From NCBI RefSeq assembly GCF_900101675.1, contig NZ_FNKG01000003.1:483598-547597 (forward strand): DNA of 64,000 bases, written 5' to 3'. Both the position numbers and the translations under genes were made by a program. Under the pieces are notes generated by a model, which saw only the letters and a list, made by a program, of their open reading frames with translations, searched no databases and was not told where the DNA came from. This DNA is from Curtobacterium sp. UNCCL20. GTDB lineage: Bacteria; Actinomycetota; Actinomycetes; Actinomycetales; Microbacteriaceae. Below, piece by piece: positions 16,768-25,998 of this stretch (position 1 is its first letter; every line of letters starts with the position of its first letter).

Positions 16768-18452
16768 TGAGCAGCACCACCACCACCGCACCTGCGACCG
16801 ACACCAAGCCGGCACCGGAGCGCGGATCCCGCATCATCGGCGGGGTCGCCAACTACATCGACGAGCGCACCAGCATCTCGGGCCTCGTCAAAGAGGTCGG
16901 TCGCAAGATCTTCCCCGACCACTGGAGCTTCATGCTCGGCGAGGTGGCGCTGTACAGCTTCGTCGTCGTCCTGCTCTCCGGTACCTTCCTGACGTTCTTC
17001 TTCCAGGCGTCGATGGCCGAGGTCGTCTACAACGGCTCGTACGTCCCGCTCAAGGGCGTCGAGATGTCGACGGCGCTGCAGTCCACGCTGAACATCTCGT
17101 TCGACATCCGCGGCGGGCTCTTCGTCCGGCAGATCCACCACTGGGCGGCCCTGCTGTTCGTGGCCTCGATCATGCTGCACATGGCTCGCGTGTTCTTCAC
17201 GGGTGCCTTCCGCAAGCCGCGTGAGCTCAACTGGGTGTTCGGCTTCCTGCTCTGGGTCCTGGCCATGGCCGAGGGCTTCACGGGCTACTCGCTCCCCGAC
17301 GACCTGCTCTCCGGCAACGGTCTCCGCATCATCGTCGGCATGATCGAGGGTGTCCCGGTGATCGGCGTGTGGATCGCCTACCTGCTGTTCGGCGGCGAGT
17401 TCCCGGGCACCGACATCGTCGGCCGCCTGTACACGCTGCACATCCTGCTGCTCCCGGCGATCCTCGTCGCGGTGCTCGGTGTCCACCTCGTGCTCGTCGT
17501 CATCAACAAGCACACGCAGTTCGCGGGCCCCGGCAAGACGAACGAGAACGTGGTCGGCGTGCCGATCCTCCCCGCGTTCGCTGCCAAGGCCGGTGGGTTC
17601 TTCTTCATCGTCGCGGGCATCCTCGCCCTCATCGCGTCGCTGTTCACGATCAACCCGATCTGGAACTACGGCCCGTACGACCCGTCCCCCGTGTCCGCCG
17701 GTACCCAGCCTGACTGGTACATCGGCTTCGCGGACGGTGCGCTCCGTCTGGTGCCGCCGCACTGGGAGGTCGTGTGGTTCGGCTACACGGTGTCGTTCAA
17801 CATCCTCGCGCCGATCGCGGTGCTGGTGCTGCTCATCCTGGCGATCCTGCTCTACCCCTTCATCGAGGGCTGGGTCACCGGTGACAAGCGTGAGCACCAC
17901 ATCCTCGACCGCCCGCGCAACGCTCCGACCCGCACGGCGTTCGGTGCCGCCGGCATCACGCTGTACGCCAGCCTCTGGGCCGCCGCGTCGTCGGACATCA
18001 TCGCGACCCACTTCATGGTGTCGATCGAACACGTGATCCACGTGATCCAGGCCACGACGGTCCTCGGTCCGTTCGTCGCCTTCTGGATCACCAAGCGCGT
18101 GTGCCTCGCCCTGCAGAAGAAGGACCGCGAGATCGTGCTCCACGGGTACGAGTCCGGCCGCATCGTCCGACTCCCCCACGGCGAGTACATCGAGGTGCAC
18201 GAGCAGCTCGACGAGTACGAGCGCTGGAAGCTCCTGCAGTTCAACGAGTACAAGCCGCTCATGATCCGCCCGAACGCGAAGGGCAAGATCAGCAGCGTGC
18301 AGAAGATCCGCGCCGGGATGTCGCGCTTCTTCTTCGAGGACCGGATCACGCCGGTCACGAAGGCAGAACTCGAGGCTGCGCACGCCGCTCACCACGGTCC
18401 CGAGATCGAGGGCGATCACCCCGCCCCCGCGATCGGCGCCGGCAACCACTAG
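16767..18452 (+). CDS. qcrB: Cytochrome b subunit of the bc1 complex
   Basis: 561 residues. Contains the four-helix heme b core with the paired His ligands (QIHHWAALLFVASIMLHMAR) and the quinol-site region FTGYSLPDDLLSGNG. An extended C-terminal cytoplasmic tail of more than 100 residues is typical of actinobacteria. It oxidises menaquinol in the supercomplex. It is translationally coupled to qcrA, is the last gene of the operon, and is followed by a strong terminator hairpin. Confidence 0.96.
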   Translation: MSSTTTTAPATDTKPAPERGSRIIGGVANYIDERTSISGLVKEVGRKIFPDHWSFMLGEVALYSFVVVLLSGTFLTFFFQASMAEVVYNGSYVPLKGVEMSTALQSTLNISFDIRGGLFVRQIHHWAALLFVASIMLHMARVFFTGAFRKPRELNWVFGFLLWVLAMAEGFTGYSLPDDLLSGNGLRIIVGMIEGVPVIGVWIAYLLFGGEFPGTDIVGRLYTLHILLLPAILVAVLGVHLVLVVINKHTQFAGPGKTNENVVGVPILPAFAAKAGGFFFIVAGILALIASLFTINPIWNYGPYDPSPVSAGTQPDWYIGFADGALRLVPPHWEVVWFGYTVSFNILAPIAVLVLLILAILLYPFIEGWVTGDKREHHILDRPRNAPTRTAFGAAGITLYASLWAAASSDIIATHFMVSIEHVIHVIQATTVLGPFVAFWITKRVCLALQKKDREIVLHGYESGRIVRLPHGEYIEVHEQLDEYERWKLLQFNEYKPLMIRPNAKGKISSVQKIRAGMSRFFFEDRITPVTKAELEAAHAAHHGPEIEGDHPAPAIGAGNH

Positions 18453-18471
18453 GTCCCTCGGCAAGAACGAT

Positions 18472-18506
18472 CGAACCCCTCGGCCACTTCGTGGTCGGGG
18501 GGTTCG
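18472..18506 (+). terminator. Terminator hairpin after qcrB
   Basis: CGAACCCC-T-CGGCCAC pairs with GTGGTCGGGGGGTTCG around a 3-base loop, with one mismatch and one G-U pair, 19 bases after the qcrB stop and followed by TTCATTC. This is a conventional rho-independent terminator for the respiratory operon. Confidence 0.8.
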
Positions 18507-18631
18507 TTCATTCGCCTCGTGGGAACACGCCGACCCACGTTCACGGTGGATTCACCGACACGTGCTGGACTCGTCCAGGACGGTGTGGCACTGTGTTGCA
18601 CCACGCACCCCGCCAACGGAATGAGACCCCG

Positions 18632-19591
18632 ATGGACAGCCGGACGGCCGAACACCCCAGGCCGAACCACTTCCTCCTCCACCTCAGCGACACCCACCTC
18701 CTGGCGGGTGACGGCGATCTCTACGGCGACGTCGACTCCGCCGCGCGGCTGACCGAGATCGTCGCCGAGATCGAAGCGTCAGGCACCCGCCCCGAGGCGA
18801 TCGTCGTCACCGGTGACGTCGCCGACAAGGGCGAACCCGGTGCCTACGCCCGGATCCGCTCGATCATCGAGCCGGCAGCCGAGCGCATCGGCGCGCAGGT
18901 CATCTGGGCGATGGGCAACCACGACGAGCGCGGCGCGTTCCGCCAGGAGCTCTTCGGGCTGCAACCGACCAACCGTCCCGTCGACTTCGTCTACGACGTC
19001 AACGGCCTCCGCGTGATCACCCTCGACACGAGCGTCCCCGGCGCCCACCACGGCGAGGTCTCCCCCGAGCAGCTCGACTGGCTCGCCGAGGTCCTCTCCG
19101 AGGCGGCCCCTCACGGCACGATCCTGGCGATGCACCACCCGCCCGTGCCGAGCGTGCAGGACCTCGCCGTGCTCGTCGAACTCCGCGACCAGGACGCCCT
19201 GGCCGAGGTCGTCGAGGGCAGCGACGTCATCGCGATCATCGCCGGGCACCTGCACTACTCGACGAGCGCCGTGTTCGCCGGCATCCCCGTGTCCGTGGCG
19301 AGTGCCACCTGCTACACCCAGGACCTCAGCGAGTACCAGGGCGGGACTCGCGGGCAGGACGGCGCACAGTCGTTCAACCTCGTGCACGTGTACGGGCACA
19401 ACGTCGTGCACTCGATCGTGCCGATCGGCCACTACGCCACCGTGGGCGAGCCGGTGTCCGCCGTCCAGACCGAGGCACGCCTCGCAGCCGCCGGGGTGAC
19501 CATCCCCGCAGCAGCCGAGCCCGCTCCGGTCACGTCGAGCATCCCGGTGTTCACGCTGGACTCGGTCCCGGTCTCCCCCGTCCACCGCTGA
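18632..19591 (+). CDS. Calcineurin-like metallophosphoesterase (CpdA/class III cyclic-nucleotide phosphodiesterase type)
   Basis: 319 residues. All metal-binding motifs are present in order: LSDTHL (DxH, about residue 18), VVTGDVAD (GD, about 58), MGNHDERG (GNHD, about 95), AMHHPP (about 168) and AGHLHYS (GHxH, about 208), giving a two-metal active site. Members of this group hydrolyse cAMP or other phosphodiesters; the substrate here is unproven. The ATG at 18632 is chosen because the motif-bearing region begins about ten residues later. A Pro/Val-rich tail follows the catalytic domain. The gene converges on the Stealth gene, and its stop overlaps a 55-bp palindromic repeat. Confidence 0.88.
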   Translation: MDSRTAEHPRPNHFLLHLSDTHLLAGDGDLYGDVDSAARLTEIVAEIEASGTRPEAIVVTGDVADKGEPGAYARIRSIIEPAAERIGAQVIWAMGNHDERGAFRQELFGLQPTNRPVDFVYDVNGLRVITLDTSVPGAHHGEVSPEQLDWLAEVLSEAAPHGTILAMHHPPVPSVQDLAVLVELRDQDALAEVVEGSDVIAIIAGHLHYSTSAVFAGIPVSVASATCYTQDLSEYQGGTRGQDGAQSFNLVHVYGHNVVHSIVPIGHYATVGEPVSAVQTEARLAAAGVTIPAAAEPAPVTSSIPVFTLDSVPVSPVHR

Positions 19592-19644
19592 GATCGCAGT
19601 CGGGCGGTCTCCCGCGCGCGCCTGGCGCGCCGAAGTGCGATCTC
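19590..19644. repeat. 55-bp palindromic repeat, copy 1
   Basis: Begins GAGATCGCAGT and ends AAGTGCGATCTC, with an inner GGTCTCC and a GC-rich core. It has the same length and end sequences as the units at 49435 and 49568. It lies between the convergent metallophosphoesterase and Stealth genes and overlaps the stop codon of the former, so it may act as a terminator. Confidence 0.7.
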
Positions 19645-19674
19645 GGCGCCGTCGCGCATGCGCGACCCGCTGGC

Positions 19675-19717
19675 GGCCCGGAGGCGCGGTGGCGGGCCGC
19701 CACCGTGCCTCCAGGCC
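19675..19717. repeat. GCCTCCAGG-family hairpin
   Basis: Arms 19675-19695 and 19697-19717 pair over 21 bases (with two mismatches) around a single G. The right arm contains GTGCCTCCAGGCC. It lies in the convergent gap before the Stealth gene stop, probably as a terminator for the leftward gene. Together with the 55-bp palindrome it fills most of this 180-base gap. Confidence 0.6.
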
Positions 19718-19771
19718 GGAGGTGGGGGCGTCACGAGCGCGCCGGAGCGGCCCGACGGGCCGCTTCGCGTC

Positions 19772-21325
19772 CTAGGCGCCGCGACGCTCCCACGGCGCGG
19801 GGAACGGGAAGTACCGCTCGAGGAAGTCGGTGACGCGCTGCGTCCGCTCCTCGTCGCTGACCTCCGGGAAGCTGCCGTCGTTGAGGCAGAAGAAGTCGGC
19901 GTTCCGCTTCTTGAGCAGGTCGTCGAGCGCCCGCAACCCGGACTGCATCGTCGTGTCGATGTACCGGACCTCGGCGTTCTCCTGCATGATCGCCCGGCCC
20001 GTGAGCAGCGAGTAGTAGTGGTACAGCGAGTTGGTCACGGAGATGTTGTCCGCCGCCCGGAAGCGCGACGCCGCCGTGGACCGGAACTCGTCCGCGAACT
20101 CGTGCTCCATCTCCGTCATGATCGAGGCCCGCAGCGGGGTCGGTGCGTGCTCGAGGTGCCGGGTGGTGACGGCACCGAACCGCTGCTGCAGCAGGCGACG
20201 GTTCACCCGGGCGGAGTTCTCGAAGCCACTGCGCGCCGGATTGTTCGAGCCGAGGCCGATGCGGGTCGTCGCGAGGATGAACTTCGTCACCGAGCCCGGG
20301 CTGAAGAACACCGACGGGTCGACGGTGCGGCCGAAGAACATGTCGTCGTTCGAGTAGATGAAGTGTTCGCTGATGCCCGGGATGTGGTGCAGCTGCGATT
20401 CGACGGCCTGCGAGTTGTGCGTGGGCAGGACGGACGGGTCGGCGAAGAACTCCTCCGACCGCACGATCCGCACCTTCGGGTGGTCGGCGAGCCACGCCGG
20501 CGCCGGGGAGTCGGTGGCGATGTAGATCTGCCGGATCCACGGCGCGAAGGTGTGCACCGATCGGAGGGCGTACTTGAGCTCGTCGATCTGCCGGAAGCGG
20601 GCGGGGGCGTCGTCGCCCTCCCCCAGCACGGCACCGGACTGCGCAGCCTGGCGGGCACGCTGGTACTCGATGGCGTTGCCGTCCACCCACGAGAAGACGA
20701 TGTCGATCGGGAAGCGGATGTCCGAGACGTGGTCGTCGAACATGTGCTCGACGGTGCGCCAGGTCCGGCCGTAGCGCTCGATGTCGACGAGGACGAACTC
20801 GTCGATCGGCAGGCTGCGGCGCATCAGGGCGTTCTCGACCGGTGCGAGGACCTCGGTGTCGGTGACGCGCCAGAACTCGAGCTGCACGCTGGTCTCGGCG
20901 CCGTAGCGGAGCCGACCGAGCGGCTCGACGCGGGGGCGGAACACGCGGAGGACGGGTTCGTCGACGGAGCCCAGTCCGTCGTCGATGACGAGCACGGCGG
21001 GCTTCCGGGGCGGCTTCGCGTAGAACGGCTCGTTCGCGGCGGCGGCCATCACGGCGCTCTCCGCGCGCTGCCGGTCGCGCTCGTCGAGGGCGATCACCGG
21101 CCGCTGGTCGTTGCCGCGGATCAGCAGGTGGTCGACGTCACCGGCGGTGAGTGCGTCGTCGAGGAACAGGAGGTCCTCGATCATCGACTGCTGTGGCGTC
21201 AGGTGGCCGTTGACGAGGGTCAGACGGCCCTTCCGGACGACGACGTCGGGTCGGTCGAGACCGCCGGACGACGGTCGAGGGTTCAGCAGAGGACTCTCGG
21301 TCACCGGCTCGGTCTCGTTGCTCAT
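19772..21325 (-). CDS. Stealth family sugar-phosphate transferase
   Basis: 517 residues with the four conserved Stealth regions in order: CR1 IDIVFSWVDGNAIEYQRAR (about 215), CR2 DELKYALRSVHTFAPWIRQI (about 258), CR3 ARVNRRLLQQRFGAVTTRHL (about 360) and CR4 CLNDGSFPEVSDEER near the C-terminus. Stealth proteins transfer hexose-1-phosphate units in capsule or cell-wall polysaccharide synthesis. The N-terminal 200 residues are a separate, less conserved module. The start is the ATG at 21325. It stands alone, with no other polysaccharide gene next to it; the window's heptose cluster is 35 kb away. The acceptor is unknown. Confidence 0.9.
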   Translation of the reverse strand: MSNETEPVTESPLLNPRPSSGGLDRPDVVVRKGRLTLVNGHLTPQQSMIEDLLFLDDALTAGDVDHLLIRGNDQRPVIALDERDRQRAESAVMAAAANEPFYAKPPRKPAVLVIDDGLGSVDEPVLRVFRPRVEPLGRLRYGAETSVQLEFWRVTDTEVLAPVENALMRRSLPIDEFVLVDIERYGRTWRTVEHMFDDHVSDIRFPIDIVFSWVDGNAIEYQRARQAAQSGAVLGEGDDAPARFRQIDELKYALRSVHTFAPWIRQIYIATDSPAPAWLADHPKVRIVRSEEFFADPSVLPTHNSQAVESQLHHIPGISEHFIYSNDDMFFGRTVDPSVFFSPGSVTKFILATTRIGLGSNNPARSGFENSARVNRRLLQQRFGAVTTRHLEHAPTPLRASIMTEMEHEFADEFRSTAASRFRAADNISVTNSLYHYYSLLTGRAIMQENAEVRYIDTTMQSGLRALDDLLKKRNADFFCLNDGSFPEVSDEERTQRVTDFLERYFPFPAPWERRGA

Positions 21326-21455
21326 CCATGCCCTTCGGGTCGTGCGGTCGGGTCCTGCACCCGGCCTTCCGCATCCTACCGTCCAGGCGGACGCTCGGCC
21401 CGACGGTGGGCCGGCCAGCGCGAGCGGCGTCCGGTCGGGCCGGTGGGCGCCGCTG

Positions 21456-21908
21456 CTACGGCCTGGAGGCGCGGGTCGTCTCCGTCTCGCGCGGCACCTT
21501 GACGACGATGCCGACGACGATGAACAGGGCGGCCGCGACGAGCTGCAGGGCCGCCCAGACCTCGCCGGTGATCGGCACCACGGCGAGCGGGTTCCAGCAC
21601 ACGGCGACGGCCGCCATCAGGACCGCTGCCCACCAGGCGCGACCGCGCACCGCGAACACCAGGATGATGAGGCTGAGGACCGTCACGCCCCACCGGGCGA
21701 ACACGAAGCCGGACGAGTCGACGATCGCGACGCAGGCGAGGAGCACCACCGCCGCGAGGAGCGCGGGGGCCAGTGCCGGCCGGGTGTACGGCGGCAGGTC
21801 GCCCTTCCCGCGCCCCGCCGTGGGTGCCGGTCCGCTCGGCACGGTGGGTCCGGCGGGCACGCCGTGCTGGGACGACCCCACCGGGGGCCGCCCCTTCCGC
21901 GCTGCCAT
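21456..21908 (-). CDS. Small integral membrane protein, DUF6804-like
   Basis: 150 residues. A Gly/Pro-rich cytoplasmic N-terminus of about 45 residues is followed by four predicted membrane segments (ALLAAVVLLACVAIV, WGVTVLSLIILVFAV, WWAAVLMAAVAVCW and LQLVAAALFIVVGIVV). It resembles the small DUF6804-type membrane proteins of actinobacteria; function unknown. The ATG at 21908 shares its first base with the stop of the SGNH gene, so the three leftward genes form an operon. The last codons (RASRP and stop) fall inside a GGCCTGGAGGCGCG repeat copy, so the C-terminus has been shaped by it. Confidence 0.7.
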   Translation of the reverse strand: MAARKGRPPVGSSQHGVPAGPTVPSGPAPTAGRGKGDLPPYTRPALAPALLAAVVLLACVAIVDSSGFVFARWGVTVLSLIILVFAVRGRAWWAAVLMAAVAVCWNPLAVVPITGEVWAALQLVAAALFIVVGIVVKVPRETETTRASRP

Positions 21909-22510
21909 CAGGCGGTGGCCCCGTCGAGGTCGATGGCCTGGATCGAACGGGACATCGGCGGGAGTCCGCGGACGCGCTCGAGCGCCGGCACGAGTTCGCC
22001 GACGTACGCCTGGTAGCCCTCGTCGGTGAGGTGCAGGCCGTCGTCGGTGAAGCGGTCGGCGAGGTGGTCCCCGTCGGCCAGCGCCGGCCAGACGTCGAGG
22101 TACTGCGCGTGGCAGGTGGCGACGAACTGGCGGAGGTGCCGGTTCGCCTCCTCGATCTTGGTGGCGTACTCGGCCTGGCGCGGCAGGATGGACACGAGCA
22201 GCAGGCGGACGCCCGGCAGCTCGCGGCGGAGCGTGACGAGCACCGACTCCACCCCGCGGACGACGTGCTCGACGCTGGCGCGGTGGTTGCCGAAGTCGTT
22301 CGTGCCGATCAGGAGCACGATCACCTCGGGCTGCTCGGCGATCACGGCGTCGAGGCGCGCCAGGACACCGTCGGTGGTGTCGCCCCCGACGCCCTGGTTG
22401 ACGGTTCGCTCGTCGGGCAACCAGGCGTCCCACGAGCCCTGCGCCGTGATGCTGTCACCCAGGAACAGGACCGTGCTGCGTTCCTCGGTCTGTGCTGCGT
22501 CCGTGGTCAT
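21908..22510 (-). CDS. SGNH/GDSL-family esterase or lipase
   Basis: 200 residues with the SGNH blocks: LFLGDSITAQG (block I, nucleophile Ser), GVGGDTTDG (Gly of the oxyanion hole), LIGTNDFG (Asn) and TDDGLHLTDEGY (Asp and His). No signal peptide, so it probably acts in the cytoplasm. The ATG at 22510 overlaps the stop of the upstream NAD(P)-binding gene. Similar short SGNH enzymes act on acyl esters or acetylated sugars; the substrate is not evident. Confidence 0.88.
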   Translation of the reverse strand: MTTDAAQTEERSTVLFLGDSITAQGSWDAWLPDERTVNQGVGGDTTDGVLARLDAVIAEQPEVIVLLIGTNDFGNHRASVEHVVRGVESVLVTLRRELPGVRLLLVSILPRQAEYATKIEEANRHLRQFVATCHAQYLDVWPALADGDHLADRFTDDGLHLTDEGYQAYVGELVPALERVRGLPPMSRSIQAIDLDGATA

Positions 22511-24039
22511 GCGGCCTCCTCGTGTACCGGTTCCGGGTTCCCATTCTGCTGGGTCCAGTTCCGCCCCGTCGACTCCGTGTGCGAGGACTCGCGCTCGGCG
22601 GCGGCGGTGATGCGCTCCACCATGCCCGGGAAGATCACGCCGTGGAACGGCAGGATCGAGTACCAGTACAGGCGTCCGGACAGGCCCTGCGGGAAGTAGA
22701 TCGCCCGCTGCCGGTAGTCGCTGCCGCCGTCCTCGGCGGGTGTCACGGTCATCTCGAGCCAGGCGCGGCCGGGCGACTTGAACTCGGCGCGGAGCCGCAG
22801 GTAGCGCCCGCGGTCGAGTCGTTCGACGCGCCACCAGTCGAGGGCGTCGCCCTGCTCGAGCCGCTTCGGGTCACGACGACCCCGGCTGAGGCCCACGCCC
22901 CCGGCGATCTTGTCCATCCAGCCGCGAGCGACCCACGCGAGGGGGAAGGAGTACCAGCCGTTCTCACCGCCGATCGACTCGACGACGCGCCAGACGTCCT
23001 CCGCGCTGGCCGACGAGTGCCGCTTCCGGTCGTCCACGTAGACGGTGTGGCCGGCCCAGTCGGGGTCGCTCGGCAGCGGGTCCGCCGGGGTCGCCGCGAG
23101 GGTGGCGTTCCGCCAGCTCGTCTCGACCTCGCCGGTGCGCATCCGGCTGAGTGCGAGGCGGACGGCGCGACGGTAGGAGGTGAGTCCGCCCTTCGGCCGC
23201 GGCACCACGTCGTCGATGTCGTGCTCGCGCTGGACGCACTCGAACTGGAGCGACTCGATGATCGGGGTCGCCAGCTTCCTGGGGATCGGCGTCACCACGT
23301 TGAACCAGTGCGCCGCGAGCCGTGGGGTGAGCACGGGCAGGACCGAGATCGGACGCTGCGGCAGCTTCGCCTCGACCGCGTAGCCGTTGAGCATCTGGCC
23401 GTAGCGGAGCACGTCCGGCCCGCCGATGTCGAACGTGCGGTTCACGTCGGCCGGGATCTCGAGCGCCTGCACCAGGTAGTAGAGGACGTCGCGGACCGCG
23501 ATCGGCTGGATGTGGTTCCGGACCCAGCGCGGCGCGGGCATCCACGGCAGGACGTCGGTGACGTGCCGGATCATCTCGAACGACGTGCTCCCCGAGCCGA
23601 TCACCACGCCGGCCTGGTACGCGATCGTCGGCACGCCGGAGCGGAGCAGGACGTCCCCGACCTCCTTCCGGCTGCGGAGGTGCTTCGACAGCTCGCCGTC
23701 CGGGTGCAGACCGCCCAGGTACACGAACCGGCGGACACCGGCGGCCTTCGCCTCGTGCGCCATCGTCTCGGCAGCCTGGCGCTCCGCCCGCTCGAAGTCG
23801 CCCTCGGCCCCCATGGCGTGCGCGAGGTAGTAGACCGCCTCGACGCCCTGCACCGCGGCGCGGACCGCTGCGGCGTCCTGCAGGTCACCCTCGGCGATCT
23901 CGACGTCGTCGTGCCAGGGGACGTCCTGGAGCTTCCGGGGGGTGCGGACGAAGACCCGGACGCTGTGCCCGGCTTCGAGGAGACGTGGGACGAGGCGACC
24001 GCCGATGTACCCGGTGGCCCCGGTGACGAGGACGTGCAT
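22507..24039 (-). CDS. NAD(P)H-binding SDR-like protein with C-terminal DUF2867 domain
   Basis: 510 residues in two parts. Residues 1-300 are an atypical/extended SDR with VTGATGYIGGRLVPRLLEAG at 4-23 and HAMGAEGDFERAER; the classical YxxxK is not obvious, as in NmrA-like members. Residues 340-510 (SSASAEDVWRVVESIGG ... WYSILPFHGVIFPGMVERI) match DUF2867, an SRPBCC-like module often fused to such SDRs. The ATG at 24039 fits the glycine-rich motif. First gene of the three-gene leftward operon, divergent from deoC. Function unknown; a redox-sensing or quinone/lipid role has been suggested for relatives, but nothing here proves it. Confidence 0.82.
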   Translation of the reverse strand: MHVLVTGATGYIGGRLVPRLLEAGHSVRVFVRTPRKLQDVPWHDDVEIAEGDLQDAAAVRAAVQGVEAVYYLAHAMGAEGDFERAERQAAETMAHEAKAAGVRRFVYLGGLHPDGELSKHLRSRKEVGDVLLRSGVPTIAYQAGVVIGSGSTSFEMIRHVTDVLPWMPAPRWVRNHIQPIAVRDVLYYLVQALEIPADVNRTFDIGGPDVLRYGQMLNGYAVEAKLPQRPISVLPVLTPRLAAHWFNVVTPIPRKLATPIIESLQFECVQREHDIDDVVPRPKGGLTSYRRAVRLALSRMRTGEVETSWRNATLAATPADPLPSDPDWAGHTVYVDDRKRHSSASAEDVWRVVESIGGENGWYSFPLAWVARGWMDKIAGGVGLSRGRRDPKRLEQGDALDWWRVERLDRGRYLRLRAEFKSPGRAWLEMTVTPAEDGGSDYRQRAIYFPQGLSGRLYWYSILPFHGVIFPGMVERITAAAERESSHTESTGRNWTQQNGNPEPVHEEAA

Positions 24040-24069
24040 GCGGGGCACGGTACGCGGTCCGGCTCCGGG

Positions 24070-24084
24070 TAGGCTTGCCGGGTG
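24070..24084 (+). promoter_or_regulatory. Leaderless-type promoter of deoC
   Basis: TAGGCT at 24070-24075 ends six bases before the GTG at 24082, placing the transcript start at the start codon. There is no Shine-Dalgarno sequence upstream of deoC, which agrees with a leaderless mRNA. Confidence 0.6.
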
Positions 24085-24828
24085 GACAATGCAGCGTTCC
24101 CCGTCGATCCCGAGAACATCAGTGCCGATGCCGTCCGTGGTCTCATCGACCACGCGATCCTCAAGCCCGAGCTGACCCGCTCGGACGTCGACGCCCAGCT
24201 CGACGAAGCCGCCGCCTACCGCGTGTTCAGCGTGTGCGTGCGCCCGAGCGATGTGGCCCACGCGGTCGAGCGCCTGCAGGGCACCGGCGTCGGCGTCGGC
24301 ACCGTCATCGGCTTCCCGCACGGCACCACCTCGACCGGGGCCAAGGTCGCCGAGTCGCTGCAGGCTCTCGCCGACGGCGCCTTCGAGCTCGACATGGTGC
24401 AGAACATCGGCGCCGCGAAGTCCGGCGACTGGGAGCGCGTCGAGGCCGACGTCCGCGCCGTGGTCGACGCCGCGGGCAGCACCGTCGTCAAGGTCATCCT
24501 CGAGACGGCGTTCCTCACCGACGACGAGATCGTCGCCGCCAGCCGTGCCGCGCAGTCCGCCGGCGCCGCCTTCGTGAAGACCTCCACCGGGTTCGCCGGC
24601 GGGGGCGCCACGGTCGAGCACATCCGTCTGATGCGCCAGACCGTCGGTGCGGAGACCGGCGTGAAGGCCTCGGGCGGCGTCCGCGGTCTGGACACCCTGC
24701 TCGAGATGGTCGAGGCGGGTGCGAACCGCATCGGGACGAGCGCCTCCGCCCGCATCCTCGACGACGTCGCACACCGCGCCGAGACCGGCGCCGCGTCGGC
24801 ACTCGGCGACGACACCAGCTCCTACTGA
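24082..24828 (+). CDS. deoC: Deoxyribose-phosphate aldolase
   Basis: 248 residues of the class I aldolase TIM barrel that cleaves 2-deoxyribose 5-phosphate to glyceraldehyde 3-phosphate and acetaldehyde. The Schiff-base Lys lies in AFVKTSTGF (about residue 165) and the second Lys in GVKASGGVR (about 196). GFPHGTTSTGAKV and DMVQNIGAAKSGDW are also diagnostic. The start is GTG at 24082, apparently leaderless. Divergent from the DUF2867 gene; a ROK protein follows after 130 bases. Confidence 0.95.
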   Translation: MDNAAFPVDPENISADAVRGLIDHAILKPELTRSDVDAQLDEAAAYRVFSVCVRPSDVAHAVERLQGTGVGVGTVIGFPHGTTSTGAKVAESLQALADGAFELDMVQNIGAAKSGDWERVEADVRAVVDAAGSTVVKVILETAFLTDDEIVAASRAAQSAGAAFVKTSTGFAGGGATVEHIRLMRQTVGAETGVKASGGVRGLDTLLEMVEAGANRIGTSASARILDDVAHRAETGAASALGDDTSSY

Positions 24829-24958
24829 GCCGTCGGGCCGGCGTCCACGACCCGGCCCGACCACCCGACCCGACCACCACGACGGGGCCGGTGCCCACGG
24901 ACGCGACGCAGCGTCCGGGAGCCGCCCCGCGCCTCCAGTCCGCCGCATCGGAGCGAGC

Positions 24959-25912
24959 ATGACCACCACCGCAACGCAGTCCACCCCGCTGGCCCTGGCC
25001 CTCGACCTCGGCGGCACCAAGGTCGAGGCGGCCCTCGTCACCGACCAGGGCGTCGTCCTGCCGGCCACGCGCTTCCGCAGCCCCACCGGGCCCGGCCGCA
25101 CCTCGGAGGAACTGCAGGCCGCCGTCGACGAGGTCGTCACCGCGGCACTCGCGGCGCTCCCGACGGACGCGACGCTCGTCGGTGTCGGCATCGGCTCCGC
25201 CGGTCCCGTCGACGAGGAGCACGGCCTCGTCTCCCCGCTCAACATGCCGGTGTGGCGCGGCTACCCGCTCCGCGACCGTGTGGCTGCACACGTCCCCGAC
25301 GGCGTCCCGGTCACGCTCCGGATGGACGGGCTGGCGATCACGCTCGCCGAGCACTGGGTCGGCGCCGCGCAGGGCTTCGACCACGTGATGGGCATGATCG
25401 TCTCGACCGGTGTCGGCGGCGGGCTCATCCTGCACGGCCGCACCGTCAGCGGTCCGACCGGCAACGCGGGGCACATCGGCCACGTCGAGTGCGGCGGCTT
25501 CGACGACCACTGCGCCTGCGGTGGTACCGGCTGCCTCGAGGCCATCGCCAGCGGCCCGAAGACCGTCGCCTGGGCGCAGCGCCAGGGCTTCGGCGGCACC
25601 ACCGGCGAGGAGCTCTCGGCCGCGTACGCCGCCGGTGACGGGATCGCCGTCGCGGCCGTCAAGCGGAGCGGCCGGGCCCTCGGTCAGGCGATCGCGGCCG
25701 CCACGTCGCTCGTCGACCTCGAGGTCGTCGCCATCGGCGGTGGCTTCTCGCACGTCACGCCGGACCTGTTCGAGTACGCGCGGCAGGCCGTTGCCGAGCG
25801 TGTGGAGTTCGGCTTCGTCACGAAGGTGCAGATCGTGCCGACCGGGTTGTCCCAGGACGGTCCGCTCATCGGCGCAGCGGCGCTCGTGCACCGCGCTGAC
25901 GTGCTGCGCTGA
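24959..25912 (+). CDS. ROK family protein (sugar kinase-like)
   Basis: 317 residues of the ROK/ASKHA fold. The phosphate-1 loop ALDLGGTKVEAALV is at residues 13-26, GIGSAGPVD follows, and GNAGHIGHVE plus CACGGTGCLEA (about 184) give the His/Cys zinc site of the family. The segment normally reading NDANAAALAE is RMDGLAITLAE here: the catalytic Asp is kept, but the preceding Asn and the following Asn are lost, so activity or specificity may differ from ordinary glucokinase. Start at 24959 (MTTTATQ); the upstream GAGCGAG is a weak ribosome site. Position after deoC suggests sugar catabolism. Confidence 0.85.
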   Translation: MTTTATQSTPLALALDLGGTKVEAALVTDQGVVLPATRFRSPTGPGRTSEELQAAVDEVVTAALAALPTDATLVGVGIGSAGPVDEEHGLVSPLNMPVWRGYPLRDRVAAHVPDGVPVTLRMDGLAITLAEHWVGAAQGFDHVMGMIVSTGVGGGLILHGRTVSGPTGNAGHIGHVECGGFDDHCACGGTGCLEAIASGPKTVAWAQRQGFGGTTGEELSAAYAAGDGIAVAAVKRSGRALGQAIAAATSLVDLEVVAIGGGFSHVTPDLFEYARQAVAERVEFGFVTKVQIVPTGLSQDGPLIGAAALVHRADVLR

Positions 25913-25998
25913 CGTGCGCAGGCTGCGGTCGGGTCCGCCGGGCCGAGTCTCGGGCCGGGTCTCGTGGCGGGCCGACGGTCGTGAACGCACGCAGCGTC

